Shown here one piece after another: positions 16,662-23,812 of a stretch of DNA of 64,000 nt. This DNA is from Pseudoflavonifractor capillosus (GTDB lineage Bacteria > Bacillota > Clostridia > Oscillospirales > Oscillospiraceae). The stretch is taken from NCBI RefSeq assembly GCF_016899775.1, contig NZ_JACJJE010000015.1:1-64000 (forward strand). Direction: 5' to 3'. Position 1 is the first letter of the stretch; each line of letters opens with the position of its first letter. A program made the position numbers and the translations under genes. The notes beneath the pieces were generated by a model. It was not told the DNA's origin. It saw only the letters and a program-made list of their open reading frames with translations, and ran no database searches.

Positions 16662-17093
16662 TTACTCGGCGGCCCAAATCTCGGGCTTCTGGGCGGCGTG
16701 CTCGTGCTCGCCGGCGCGATAGACACGCAGACGGGTGAGGGCGCTCTTGGCGATGGTGTTCTTGGGCAGCATGCCCTTGACAGCCAGCTTCATGGCCAGC
16801 TCGGGCCGCTCCTGCATCAGGGTGCGGTACTTGACTTCCTTCAGACCGCCGATCCAGCCGGAGTGACGGCGATAGTACTTCTGATCCAGCTTCTTGCCGG
16901 TGAGCACGGCCTTCTCCGCGTTGATGATGATGACAAAGTCGCCGCAGTCGGCGTTGGGGGTGAACTCAGGCTTGTGCTTGCCCCGCAGCAGGGTGGCGGC
17001 GGCAGCAGCGGTCTTGCCCAGGGGCTTGTTCGCAGCGTCCAGGATATACCACTTACGCTCGATGTTCCCCTTGTTGGCCATAAAAGTGGACAT
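16662..17093 (-). CDS. rplM: 50S ribosomal protein L13
   Basis: 143 residues, standard length. STFMANKGNIERKWYILDAA at the start, the GDFVIIINAEKAVLTGKK centre and MLPKNTIAKSALTRLRVYRA near the end are typical L13. ATG 17093 is eight bases after GGAGG; a frame extension to 17108 would place the start codon inside that ribosome site. Co-transcribed with rpsI from the promoter at 17212-17184. Confidence 0.97.
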   Translation of the reverse strand: MSTFMANKGNIERKWYILDAANKPLGKTAAAAATLLRGKHKPEFTPNADCGDFVIIINAEKAVLTGKKLDQKYYRRHSGWIGGLKEVKYRTLMQERPELAMKLAVKGMLPKNTIAKSALTRLRVYRAGEHEHAAQKPEIWAAE

Positions 17094-17183
17094 AGGTGAA
17101 ACCTCCATTTTCCTCTACTTCTTATGCGAACTGTTGATTTCAAATAAAATCAGCCGCTCCACTGTACAAGCGGAGCGTTTTGT
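17094..17183 (-). ncRNA. Possible structured rplM leader
   Basis: The roughly 80-base leader has two hairpins on the minus strand: CGCTCC..GGAGCG and TGATTT..GAAATCA, upstream of the ribosome site. Autoregulatory L13 leaders are known in Firmicutes; whether this matches the Rfam L13 leader model was not tested. Confidence 0.35.
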
Positions 17184-17212
17184 ATTATAGTATTTAGGCG
17201 GCTTTGTGTCAA
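17184..17212 (-). promoter_or_regulatory. rplM-rpsI promoter
   Basis: On the minus strand, consensus TTGACA (17212-17207), 17-base spacer and consensus TATAAT (17189-17184). It is a perfect SigA promoter, as expected for ribosomal genes. Confidence 0.92.
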
Positions 17213-17363
17213 CAGCATTTTTTTAATTTTTTAACTCAGCTTTTGAAATCTCTTGTTTTCAAGCAAATTCAAAGAAAATCTCTTGAAATCTCGCGTTCGA
17301 TTTTCTTTTTGTTTGGGCGGAAAGGTTGTGCTTTTCCGCTGTTTTTCTCGAAAGGAGGCCAAA

Positions 17364-18140
17364 ATGAACCGGATCTTATCCCTGGTCCGCCGGTGTGTGG
17401 AGGACTATGAGATGATCGCCCCGGGCGACCGGATCGCCGTGGGGGTGTCAGGGGGGAAGGACTCTCTGCTGCTGCTGGCGGCCATGGCCCGGCTGCGGGA
17501 GTTTTACCCCGTCCCTTATGAGGTGGAGGCCATCACCCTGGACATGGGACATGCGGACGGACTGCCCGGCATGGATTTTTCAGGCATCGCCGCTTTCTGC
17601 AAGGAGCTGGACGTGCCCTATACCATATTAAACAGTGAGATCCAGCACATCATCTTCGACCTGCGGAAGGAGAAGAACCCATGCTCCATGTGCGCCAAGA
17701 TGCGCCGGGGGGCCCTCCACAGCGCCTTGCAGGAGCGGGGGCTGAATAAAATCGCCCTGGGCCACCACTACGACGACGCGGTGGAGACCTTTTTCATGTC
17801 CCTGATCTTTGAGGGGAGACTGTCCTGCTTCCAGCCGGTGACCTGGCTGGACCGCACCCAGATCACCCAGATCCGCCCGCTGCTGTACTGCGGGGAGAAC
17901 CTGATCCGCCACACGGTGGAGCGGCTCCAACTGCCCGTGGTACACAACCCCTGTCCCGCCAACGGCAGCACCAAGCGGCAGGAGATCAAGGAGCTGATCT
18001 ACGAGCTCAACGGCCGCTACCCGGGACTGAAGGCCCGGACCTTTGGGGCCATGCAGCGGCTGCCCCTGCCGGAGTGGGGGCCGGTGGAGCACCGCCGCCG
18101 CCCCCTGCCCGAGGACCCGGAGGATATTTCGGCAGTTTGA
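17364..18140 (+). CDS. TtcA-like tRNA thiolase (PP-loop ATPase)
   Basis: 258 residues. The PP-loop GVSGGKDSLLLL (res 32-43) binds ATP; PCSMCAKMRRGAL supplies the CxxC and HNPCP a third cysteine, as in the Fe-S cluster-dependent TtcA family that makes 2-thiocytidine at tRNA position 32. GHHYDDAVETFFM is the conserved second ATP-site motif. The closely related TtuA-like and other PP-loop thiolases cannot be excluded. ATG 17364 follows AAAGGAGG; a longer upstream frame reads through AT-rich leader sequence. The 255-base gap before it holds the rplM promoter and a direct repeat TTGAAATCTC (17243 and 17283). Confidence 0.85.
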   Translation: MNRILSLVRRCVEDYEMIAPGDRIAVGVSGGKDSLLLLAAMARLREFYPVPYEVEAITLDMGHADGLPGMDFSGIAAFCKELDVPYTILNSEIQHIIFDLRKEKNPCSMCAKMRRGALHSALQERGLNKIALGHHYDDAVETFFMSLIFEGRLSCFQPVTWLDRTQITQIRPLLYCGENLIRHTVERLQLPVVHNPCPANGSTKRQEIKELIYELNGRYPGLKARTFGAMQRLPLPEWGPVEHRRRPLPEDPEDISAV

Positions 18141-18260
18141 CGAAAGAAAGTTCAAAAATGTTATGGAAACCCGGGGAACCGGGTGCTATAATGGGAGCCA
18201 AAGCCTGACATTTTACTTTATAGAAAGGGCGGCCAGGCCGCCTGAGAGGAGACGATCCCA

Positions 18261-18965
18261 ATGAGCGAGGAGACTGTATACAGCGCAAACCCGGGCAAGC
18301 AGCTGGTGCGCACCGTGGACGGTGTGGAGTACCAGCGCATCCCGGTAAAGACGCACCTGATTACCAAGGCCGATAAGATGGAGGATGTGGTCCTCCAGTA
18401 TGCAAAGGACAAGATGCAGGCGGGGGACATCCTGTTCATCTCGGAGAAGGCGGTGGCCTGCACCCAGAACCGGGCCATCCCCATGGAGGACATCAAGCCC
18501 CGGAAGCTGGCCGTCACCCTGAGCCGCTATGTGACCAAGACCCCCGCCGGCATCGGCCTGGGCATCCCCGAGACCATGGAGATGGCCCTCCAGGAGTGCG
18601 GCACCCTGCGCATCCTGTTTGCCGCCTTCTGCAGCGTCATCGGAAAGATTTTGGGCAAGAAGGGCTGGTTCTACATCGTGGCCGGCCCCAAGGCCCGGGG
18701 CATTGACGGCCCCACCGAGGGGACCATTCCGCCCTACGACCACTACGTGGTCCTCACCCCCGCCGACCCCATGGGCACCTCCAAGAAGCTGGCCCAGGCC
18801 CTGGGCCACCCGGTGGCCATCGTGGACATCAACGACCTGGGGGCCAACATTCTGGGCTTCTCCGAAAAGGAGCCCTCCATGGACCAGATCGCCAAGATCC
18901 TGGGGGACAACCCCCTGGGCCAGTCCAGCGAGTCCACCCCCATGGGGATCATCCGGAAGGCGTAA
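18261..18965 (+). CDS. CofE-like F420-0:gamma-glutamyl ligase family protein
   Basis: 234 residues matching the CofE-type fold: RIPVKTHLITKADKMEDVV, GDILFISEKAVACTQNRAIP and the GPKARGIDGPTEGTIPPYDH segment. In archaea and actinobacteria CofE adds glutamate to coenzyme F420; clostridia of this type are not known to make F420, and no other F420 gene is in the window, so the substrate here is uncertain. The start is ATG 18261 after GAGGAGACG; a TATAAT at 18187-18192 may be its -10, but the -35 is poor. A terminator follows. Confidence 0.75.
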   Translation: MSEETVYSANPGKQLVRTVDGVEYQRIPVKTHLITKADKMEDVVLQYAKDKMQAGDILFISEKAVACTQNRAIPMEDIKPRKLAVTLSRYVTKTPAGIGLGIPETMEMALQECGTLRILFAAFCSVIGKILGKKGWFYIVAGPKARGIDGPTEGTIPPYDHYVVLTPADPMGTSKKLAQALGHPVAIVDINDLGANILGFSEKEPSMDQIAKILGDNPLGQSSESTPMGIIRKA

Positions 18966-18983
18966 CACAATACGTTCTCAATG

Positions 18984-19030
18984 CAGCCCGCCGCGAAGCA
19001 TCTGTTTTGCGGCGGCTGTTTTTATTTTTG
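18984..19030 (+). terminator. Terminator after the CofE-like gene
   Basis: CAGCC(C)GCCGC pairs with GCGGCGGCTG (one bulged C) and is followed by TTTTTATTTTTG. Confidence 0.8.
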
Positions 19031-19120
19031 ACCAAGTGAATTGTCAAACTAAGTGCAACAGGAATTGAGTTCAAAGTCCCATAATTCCTGTGCGGAATGG
19101 GAATCCAAAACTTTGCGAGG

Positions 19121-19142
19121 CCTGGCGTTAATTAACGCCAGG
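19121..19142. repeat. 22-bp perfect palindrome upstream of the MATE gene
   Basis: CCTGGCGTTAA followed directly by its exact reverse complement, with no loop. It lies about 50 bases upstream of the MATE promoter and is preceded by a looser AGGAATT..AATTCCT repeat (about 19070-19089). It may be an operator or a cruciform; a terminator role is unlikely because no T run follows. Confidence 0.6.
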
Positions 19143-19190
19143 TTGCGTTTTAGAGCGGCGGACGATGAAATGTCCCCGCAAGAATACATC

Positions 19191-19220
19191 TTGCCCAACG
19201 GCGGAAAAAGGGTGTACAAT
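19191..19220 (+). promoter_or_regulatory. MATE exporter promoter and adjacent inverted repeat
   Basis: TTGCCC at 19191-19196, 18-base spacer and TACAAT at 19215-19220. GGTGTAC (19211-19217) and GTACACC (19232-19238) form a 7-bp inverted repeat spanning the -10 and the likely transcription start, which fits a repressor site. Confidence 0.6.
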
Positions 19221-19253
19221 ATACCATCAAGGTACACCAGAGGAGGCGGGCCG

Positions 19254-20624
19254 GTGGCGCAGCAGACAAACGACTTTTCCCAGGGGAGCATCCCCAAAAA
19301 CATTCTGGCACTGGCCCTCCCCATGACGTTGGCCCAGCTCATCAACGTGCTGTACAGCGTGGTGGACCGCATCTATCTGGGGCTGCTGCCCGGCCACCTG
19401 GCCCTCACCGGGCTGGGACTGACAGTGCCGGTGATCTCCATTATCATGGGCTTTGCCAATCTGTGCGGCACCGGCGGCGCGCCGCTGAGCTCCATGGAGC
19501 GGGGACGGGGAAACCGAGAGGAAGCGGAGCGGGTCATGGGAAACGCCTTTACCCTGCTTCTGATCTTCGGCGCAGCGGTCACCGCCCTGTTTCTGGTCAT
19601 CAAGCGGCCCATGCTCTATCTGTTCGGGGCCAGCGACGCCACCTACCCCTACGCCGACGCCTATATGACCATCTACCTGATGGGCACCCTCTTTGTGATG
19701 ATCGGCCTGGGGATGAACCCCTTCATCAACGCCCAGGGGTTTGGAAAGGTGGGCATGATGACGGTGGGGCTGGGGGCGGTTGTGAACATCGTCCTGGACC
19801 CGGTATTTATCTTTCTCTTTGACATGGGCATCCAGGGGGCGGCCCTGGCCACAGTGATCGCTCAGGGGTGCTCGGCGGTGTGGGTGATGAAATTTCTCAC
19901 CGGGAGAAGGGCCATCCTCCGCCTGCGGCTGGAGTATTTGCGGCTCAGTGCCGCCCGGGTGCGGAAGATCATCGCCCTGGGCCTGTCCGGCTTCTTTATG
20001 AACCTGACCAACAGCCTGGTGCAGATCGTGTGCAACGCCACCCTCCAGAGCTATGGCGGGGACCTGTACGTGGGGGTTATGACCATCATCAACTCCCTGC
20101 GGGAGGTCTTTACCATGCCCATCCAGGGCCTGTCCAACGGCTCTCAGCCGGTGACCAGCTATAACTATGGGGCGGGCCAGTACAGCCGGGTGTGCGCCTC
20201 CATCCGGTTCACCATGGGGGTGGCGGTGGCCTGCACCGCCGTATTCTGGGCGGCGGCCATGCTGTTCCCCGGCCCCCTCATCCAGATCTTCAGCCGGGAG
20301 CCGGATGTGGTGGCGACGGGCATCCCCGCCCTGCGCATCTACTTCTGTATGTTCATTCCCATGTCCCTCCAGATGGCCAGCCAGGGCATCGTGGTCAGCC
20401 TGGGCCGCTCCAAGCAGGCAGTGTTCTTCTCCCTGCTGCGCAAGGCCATCATCAACGCCCCGCTGACGGTGATCCTGCCCATCTGGATGGGGACCACCGG
20501 GGTGTTCACCGCCGAGGCGGTGTCCCAGCTTTTGGGCGGGTTGGCCAGCAGCATCACCATGTATTTCACGGTCTACCGCCCCTACCGCCACCGGCCGGAC
20601 AAGCTTCGGGAGGCGGCCCCATGA
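19254..20624 (+). CDS. MATE-family efflux transporter
   Basis: 456 residues with about twelve hydrophobic segments. The two-bundle layout of MATE exporters is visible: the first half begins IPKNILALALPMTLAQLINV, contains LYSVVDRIYLG and GLGMNPFINAQGFGK, and the second begins IIALGLSGFFMNLTNSLVQI. MATE proteins exchange Na+ or H+ for cationic drugs or metabolites. GTG 19254 is chosen because AGGAGGCGG lies just upstream and homologues start near NDFSQGSIPKN; an in-frame extension to 19053 crosses the promoter. The neighbours give no hint of substrate. Confidence 0.9.
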   Translation: MAQQTNDFSQGSIPKNILALALPMTLAQLINVLYSVVDRIYLGLLPGHLALTGLGLTVPVISIIMGFANLCGTGGAPLSSMERGRGNREEAERVMGNAFTLLLIFGAAVTALFLVIKRPMLYLFGASDATYPYADAYMTIYLMGTLFVMIGLGMNPFINAQGFGKVGMMTVGLGAVVNIVLDPVFIFLFDMGIQGAALATVIAQGCSAVWVMKFLTGRRAILRLRLEYLRLSAARVRKIIALGLSGFFMNLTNSLVQIVCNATLQSYGGDLYVGVMTIINSLREVFTMPIQGLSNGSQPVTSYNYGAGQYSRVCASIRFTMGVAVACTAVFWAAAMLFPGPLIQIFSREPDVVATGIPALRIYFCMFIPMSLQMASQGIVVSLGRSKQAVFFSLLRKAIINAPLTVILPIWMGTTGVFTAEAVSQLLGGLASSITMYFTVYRPYRHRPDKLREAAP

Positions 20625-20664
20625 GCAGGGGAGGAGACGTTCTGATCAAAATAGAAAAGGAGCG

Positions 20665-21489
20665 ATGACCATGTGGCAGGGCGATTATCACACCCACTCC
20701 ACGCTGGATGACGGAAAGAGCACGCTGGAGGAGATGGCGGCGGCGGCCCACGCTCTGGGCCTGCCCCGGTTCGGCTTCTCCGGCCACAGCTGGTGCCCCT
20801 GGGAGGCGGATTACTGCATCCCAAAGGACCGGATAGAGGAGTATCTGAGCACAGCCCAGGCCCTCCGGAACCGGTACGCTGGGGAAATGGAGATCTTCCT
20901 GGGGCTGGAGCTGGATTTTTACGGAGAGCGGCCCCAGGGATTAGATTATGTAATCGGTTCGGTCCACGGCCTGATGCAGGACGGGCGCTTCTACGCCGTG
21001 GACGAGAGCCCGGAGGTCACCCGCCGGGCGGTGGAGGAGGGCTTCGGTGGGGACTGGTACCGGTACACCGACGCCTACTTCGACCTGGTGGCCCAGCTGC
21101 CCGAGAAGACCGGCTGCGACTGGATCGGCCACTTTGATCTGGTGAGCAAGTTCAACCAGCAGGATCCCCAGTTCGATGAGGAGAGCCCCCGGTATCTGCG
21201 CCGGGCTCTGGAGGTGCTGGAGCATCTGGCCCGGCAGGGGCAGTGCCTGGAGGTGAACACCGGGGCCATCACCCGGGGGTACCGGAGTGTGCCCTACCCC
21301 GCGGAACCGCTGCTCCGCCGCTGGAGGGAGCTGGGGGGAGAGATCATCCTCAACTCGGACGCCCACCACGTCTCCCACCTGTGCGCCGGTTTCCGGGAGG
21401 CGGAAAAACTTGTGAAGGAACTAGGCTTTACATATGTTAATATTTGGACCAGGGACGGGCTCCGGCCGGCGCCCCTCTCCCAGGGATAA
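20665..21489 (+). CDS. PHP-domain histidinol-phosphatase family protein (HisJ-like)
   Basis: 274 residues. DYHTHSTLDDG (first metal motif), FSGHSWCPWE, IGSVHGLM, IGHFDLVSKFN and the closing NSDAHHVSHLC together make a complete tri-metal PHP site. HisJ-type proteins hydrolyse histidinol phosphate; no histidine biosynthesis genes are near, so another phosphoester substrate is possible. ATG 20665 follows AAAAGGAG. The HAD-like gene starts 15 bases after its stop, so the two are probably co-transcribed. Confidence 0.85.
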   Translation: MTMWQGDYHTHSTLDDGKSTLEEMAAAAHALGLPRFGFSGHSWCPWEADYCIPKDRIEEYLSTAQALRNRYAGEMEIFLGLELDFYGERPQGLDYVIGSVHGLMQDGRFYAVDESPEVTRRAVEEGFGGDWYRYTDAYFDLVAQLPEKTGCDWIGHFDLVSKFNQQDPQFDEESPRYLRRALEVLEHLARQGQCLEVNTGAITRGYRSVPYPAEPLLRRWRELGGEIILNSDAHHVSHLCAGFREAEKLVKELGFTYVNIWTRDGLRPAPLSQG

Positions 21490-21504
21490 GGAGGTGTGCC
21501 GCCC

Positions 21505-21936
21505 ATGCGGCTACAAGGCGCGATTTTTGATTTTCACGGGACGATCTTGGATGACAAGGGGAATCCTTTGCCGGGCGTGGACCGGGTCCTCTCCATGATG
21601 AAGATGGAGGATGTGTGGATGTATCTGGTGTGCGACGGGGACCCGGCCCCGGTGCGCTCCGCCCTGGAGGGGGCCGGGCTGTGGGGCCGCTTCCGGGGGC
21701 TCATCTCGGCCGCCGAGCACGGGGGAGACCCCCTGGACCCGGAGCTGTACGAGAAGACGGTGCGCCGCCTGCGCACCGCCAAGCAGGCCACTCTGGTGTT
21801 TACCGCCCGGGAGGAGCTGCTGGAGGTGCTGAAGAAAAACGGCTTCTTTGTGGCCCTGGTGGGGGAGGGGCACTCCCCGGAGGCGGCCGCTCTGGCCGAC
21901 GAGACTATTCTCGATTACGAGTCCTTGATTCAATAA
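21505..21936 (+). CDS. Degenerate HAD-like protein
   Basis: 143 residues. The opening IFDFHGTILDDKG resembles HAD motif I (DxDGT) but the second aspartate is histidine; LVCDGDPAPVRSALEGAGLW fits motif II, and VFTAREELLEVLKKNGFFVA replaces the normal C-terminal core. No clear GDxxxD motif III or cap domain is seen, and the protein is shorter than active HAD phosphatases (about 200-220 residues), so it may lack phosphatase activity. ATG 21505 sits ten bases after GGAGG; GTG 21496 is only one base from it. Likely in one operon with the PHP gene. Confidence 0.6.
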   Translation: MRLQGAIFDFHGTILDDKGNPLPGVDRVLSMMKMEDVWMYLVCDGDPAPVRSALEGAGLWGRFRGLISAAEHGGDPLDPELYEKTVRRLRTAKQATLVFTAREELLEVLKKNGFFVALVGEGHSPEAAALADETILDYESLIQ

Positions 21937-21974
21937 AAACAGGGGACCCCGCCGGAACAACCGGCGGGGTCCCC
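21935..21974 (-). terminator. Terminator of the NifX-like gene
   Basis: A 14-bp GC stem (GGGGACCCCGCCGG with its complement, AACAA loop) followed on the minus strand by TGTTTTTATTG. It may also slow transcription arriving from the plus strand. Confidence 0.85.
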
Positions 21975-21986
21975 ACTTGCATGTGC

Positions 21987-22391
21987 TCACTGGTTTCCGG
22001 TGCAGCCGTGCTTGTCCTCGCCGCAGGAGCCGCTGCGGCACTGGTGACCCTCCTCGTGGTGGTGGGCGCACTGGGTGTCCGGGTCGTAGGAGAGCGTCCC
22101 CTTCAGCAGGGCCTCCACGCTCTCGTCCGCCCCGCCGGACACGCCGGGGTAGAGCTGGATGCCGGCCTCCGCCAGGGCGGTGCGGGCCCCGGCGCCGATG
22201 CCGCCGCAGATCAGGGTGTCCACCCCGTGGCTCTGGAGGAAGCCCGCCAGGGCGCCGTGGCCGCTGCCCACCGCGCTGACCACCTGGGAGGAGGTCACCG
22301 CGCCGTCCGCCGCGTCGTACAGCTTGAATTGCTCACAGTGGCCGAAGTGCTGAAACACCTGGCCGTTTTCATAGGTTACCGCGATTTTCAT
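21987..22391 (-). CDS. NifX/NafY-type dinitrogenase cofactor family protein
   Basis: 134 residues. MKIAVTYENGQVFQHFGHCEQFKLYD, the TLICGGIGAGARTALAEAGI turn and GVSGGADESVEALLKG match the NifX/NafY/VnfY family, whose members carry Fe-Mo or related metal clusters. No nitrogenase genes are present; many clostridia have such proteins with an unknown role. The tail from about residue 108 is rich in His and Cys (CAHHHEEGHQCRSGSCGED), a likely metal site. The start is ATG 22391 with GAGGTG upstream; the longer reading extends into promoter sequence. Confidence 0.85.
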   Translation of the reverse strand: MKIAVTYENGQVFQHFGHCEQFKLYDAADGAVTSSQVVSAVGSGHGALAGFLQSHGVDTLICGGIGAGARTALAEAGIQLYPGVSGGADESVEALLKGTLSYDPDTQCAHHHEEGHQCRSGSCGEDKHGCTGNQ

Positions 22392-22421
22392 GGAACACAC
22401 CTCGCATGTTATAGTACCTAT

Positions 22422-22449
22422 ATTGTACGCCGATTTTGGGAAAAAGCAA
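22422..22449 (-). promoter_or_regulatory. Promoter of the NifX-like gene
   Basis: On the minus strand, TTGCTT (22449-22444), 16-base spacer and TACAAT (22427-22422). Confidence 0.5.
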
Positions 22450-22462
22450 GCCGCCCCTCCGC

Positions 22463-22492
22463 TTGTAAAAGAGAAAACCCCTGTGTTATAAT
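22463..22492 (+). promoter_or_regulatory. Promoter of the DUF4317 gene
   Basis: TTGTAA (22463-22468), 18-base spacer and consensus TATAAT (22487-22492), 35 bases before the start codon; divergent to the NifX promoter. Confidence 0.65.
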
Positions 22493-22527
22493 GGGATTCG
22501 GCAAACTGTGCAAGAGGGAGTAGAGAC

Positions 22528-23661
22528 ATGAACGAGAGAGAAGTTGCCGAGCTCCGCCGCCGCTTCCGTCAGGACCGCAGCGGCATTTCCCATGTGCGGG
22601 GCTGTTATGTGAACGAAAACCGGGAGATTGTCTCCCGGTTCGACCAGTCCCTGGGGGTGCTGACCCAGGAGGAGAACGAGAAGCTGCTCACCCTCCTCCG
22701 GCGCACCCTCACCGGGACCCTGGGCAAGAATTTATTGGATATCACCTTTGCCACCCAGCAGGTGGTCCACGGCGCGGAGCACAAGCGGCTGATGGATCTG
22801 CGCGCCTCGGAACTGAGGGACGAGGAGGCGGTGAGCGCCCTGTTCCAGGCGGTCATCCAGTCGGTCAGCCTGGAGGGAAACTACATGATCCTCCTGGCCC
22901 ACGACGCCTACGACGTGCCCTACCGGGGCAAGGACGGGGAGGAGCAGGAGGACGCGTCCTCCGAGGTGTTCTCCTATCTGATCTGCGCCATCTGTCCGGT
23001 GAAGCTCACCAAGCCCGCCCTGAGCTACCGGGTCCAGGAGGGGGTCTTCTGCACCAAGACGGCGGACTGGGTGGTGGCCCCGCCCGCCCTGGGCTTCCTG
23101 TTCCCCGCCTTTGACGACCGCAGCGCCAATATCTACGACGCCCTCTACTACACCAAGGACATCCAGGACGTGCAGGAGGCTCTGGTGGCGTCGGTGTTCG
23201 GGGCGCCGGCCCCCATGCCCGCCGCCGCCCAGCAGGAGAGCTTCCGGGCGGTGCTGGGGGAAGCCCTGGAGGAGGACTGCTGCCTCCAGGTGGTCCAGGC
23301 AGTCCATGACCAGCTGTGCGGCCTGATGGAGGACCACAAGGAGAGCCGCGACCCGGAGCCCCTGACCATCGGAAAGGGGGAGGTGCGCCAGGCCCTGGCC
23401 GCCAACGGGGTGTCCCAGGCGCACATTCAGACCTTTGAGCAGCAGTACGACGAGGCCTTTGGGGCGGACGCCCAGCTCAGCCCCCGGAATCTGGTGGACC
23501 CCAAGAAGATCGAGGTGAAAACCGCCGACGTGACCATCAAGGTCAGCCCTGACCGGGGCGATCTCATCGAGACCCGGATTCTGAACGGGGTGAAGTACAT
23601 CCTGGTCCGAGTGGAGGAGGGCGTGGAGGTCAACGGCGTGCCGGTACAGATTACGGAGTGA
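22528..23661 (+). CDS. DUF4317 protein
   Basis: 377 residues, soluble and acidic, without signal peptide or membrane segment. RRRFRQDRSGISHVRGCYVN at the start, FSYLICAICPVKLTKPAL in the middle and GFLFPAFDDRSANIYDALYY agree with the DUF4317 family common in gut clostridia, whose function is unknown. The last 50 residues (VTIKVSPDRGDLIETRILNG) look like a separate small beta domain. Transcribed from its own promoter; 151 bases with a hairpin separate it from cobQ. Confidence 0.8.
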   Translation: MNEREVAELRRRFRQDRSGISHVRGCYVNENREIVSRFDQSLGVLTQEENEKLLTLLRRTLTGTLGKNLLDITFATQQVVHGAEHKRLMDLRASELRDEEAVSALFQAVIQSVSLEGNYMILLAHDAYDVPYRGKDGEEQEDASSEVFSYLICAICPVKLTKPALSYRVQEGVFCTKTADWVVAPPALGFLFPAFDDRSANIYDALYYTKDIQDVQEALVASVFGAPAPMPAAAQQESFRAVLGEALEEDCCLQVVQAVHDQLCGLMEDHKESRDPEPLTIGKGEVRQALAANGVSQAHIQTFEQQYDEAFGADAQLSPRNLVDPKKIEVKTADVTIKVSPDRGDLIETRILNGVKYILVRVEEGVEVNGVPVQITE

Positions 23662-23705
23662 GTGGATGCGGGCGTTTCGCCGCCTGACCGATTCCAGTTA
23701 AGGCC

Positions 23706-23731
23706 GCTCCAGGCGGAGAAAGGCCTGGAGC
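23706..23731 (+). other. Hairpin in the cobQ leader
   Basis: GCTCCAGGC-N8-GCCTGGAGC, a perfect 9-bp stem without a T run, in the 151-base gap before cobQ. I looked for a cobalamin riboswitch B12 box here and did not see one; this may be a processing or attenuating hairpin. Confidence 0.35.
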
Positions 23732-23812
23732 AAACGCGAAGCTCCGACGCAACATAGCGCGCGGCGGGAAGCAGACGCCGGGAAACAGAACCAAGAGAAA
23801 GAAGGGAACCTT

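Noticed and set aside
23662-23812. Cobalamin riboswitch before cobQ
   Set aside because: No B12 box or surrounding helices could be recognised; only a simple 9-bp hairpin is present.
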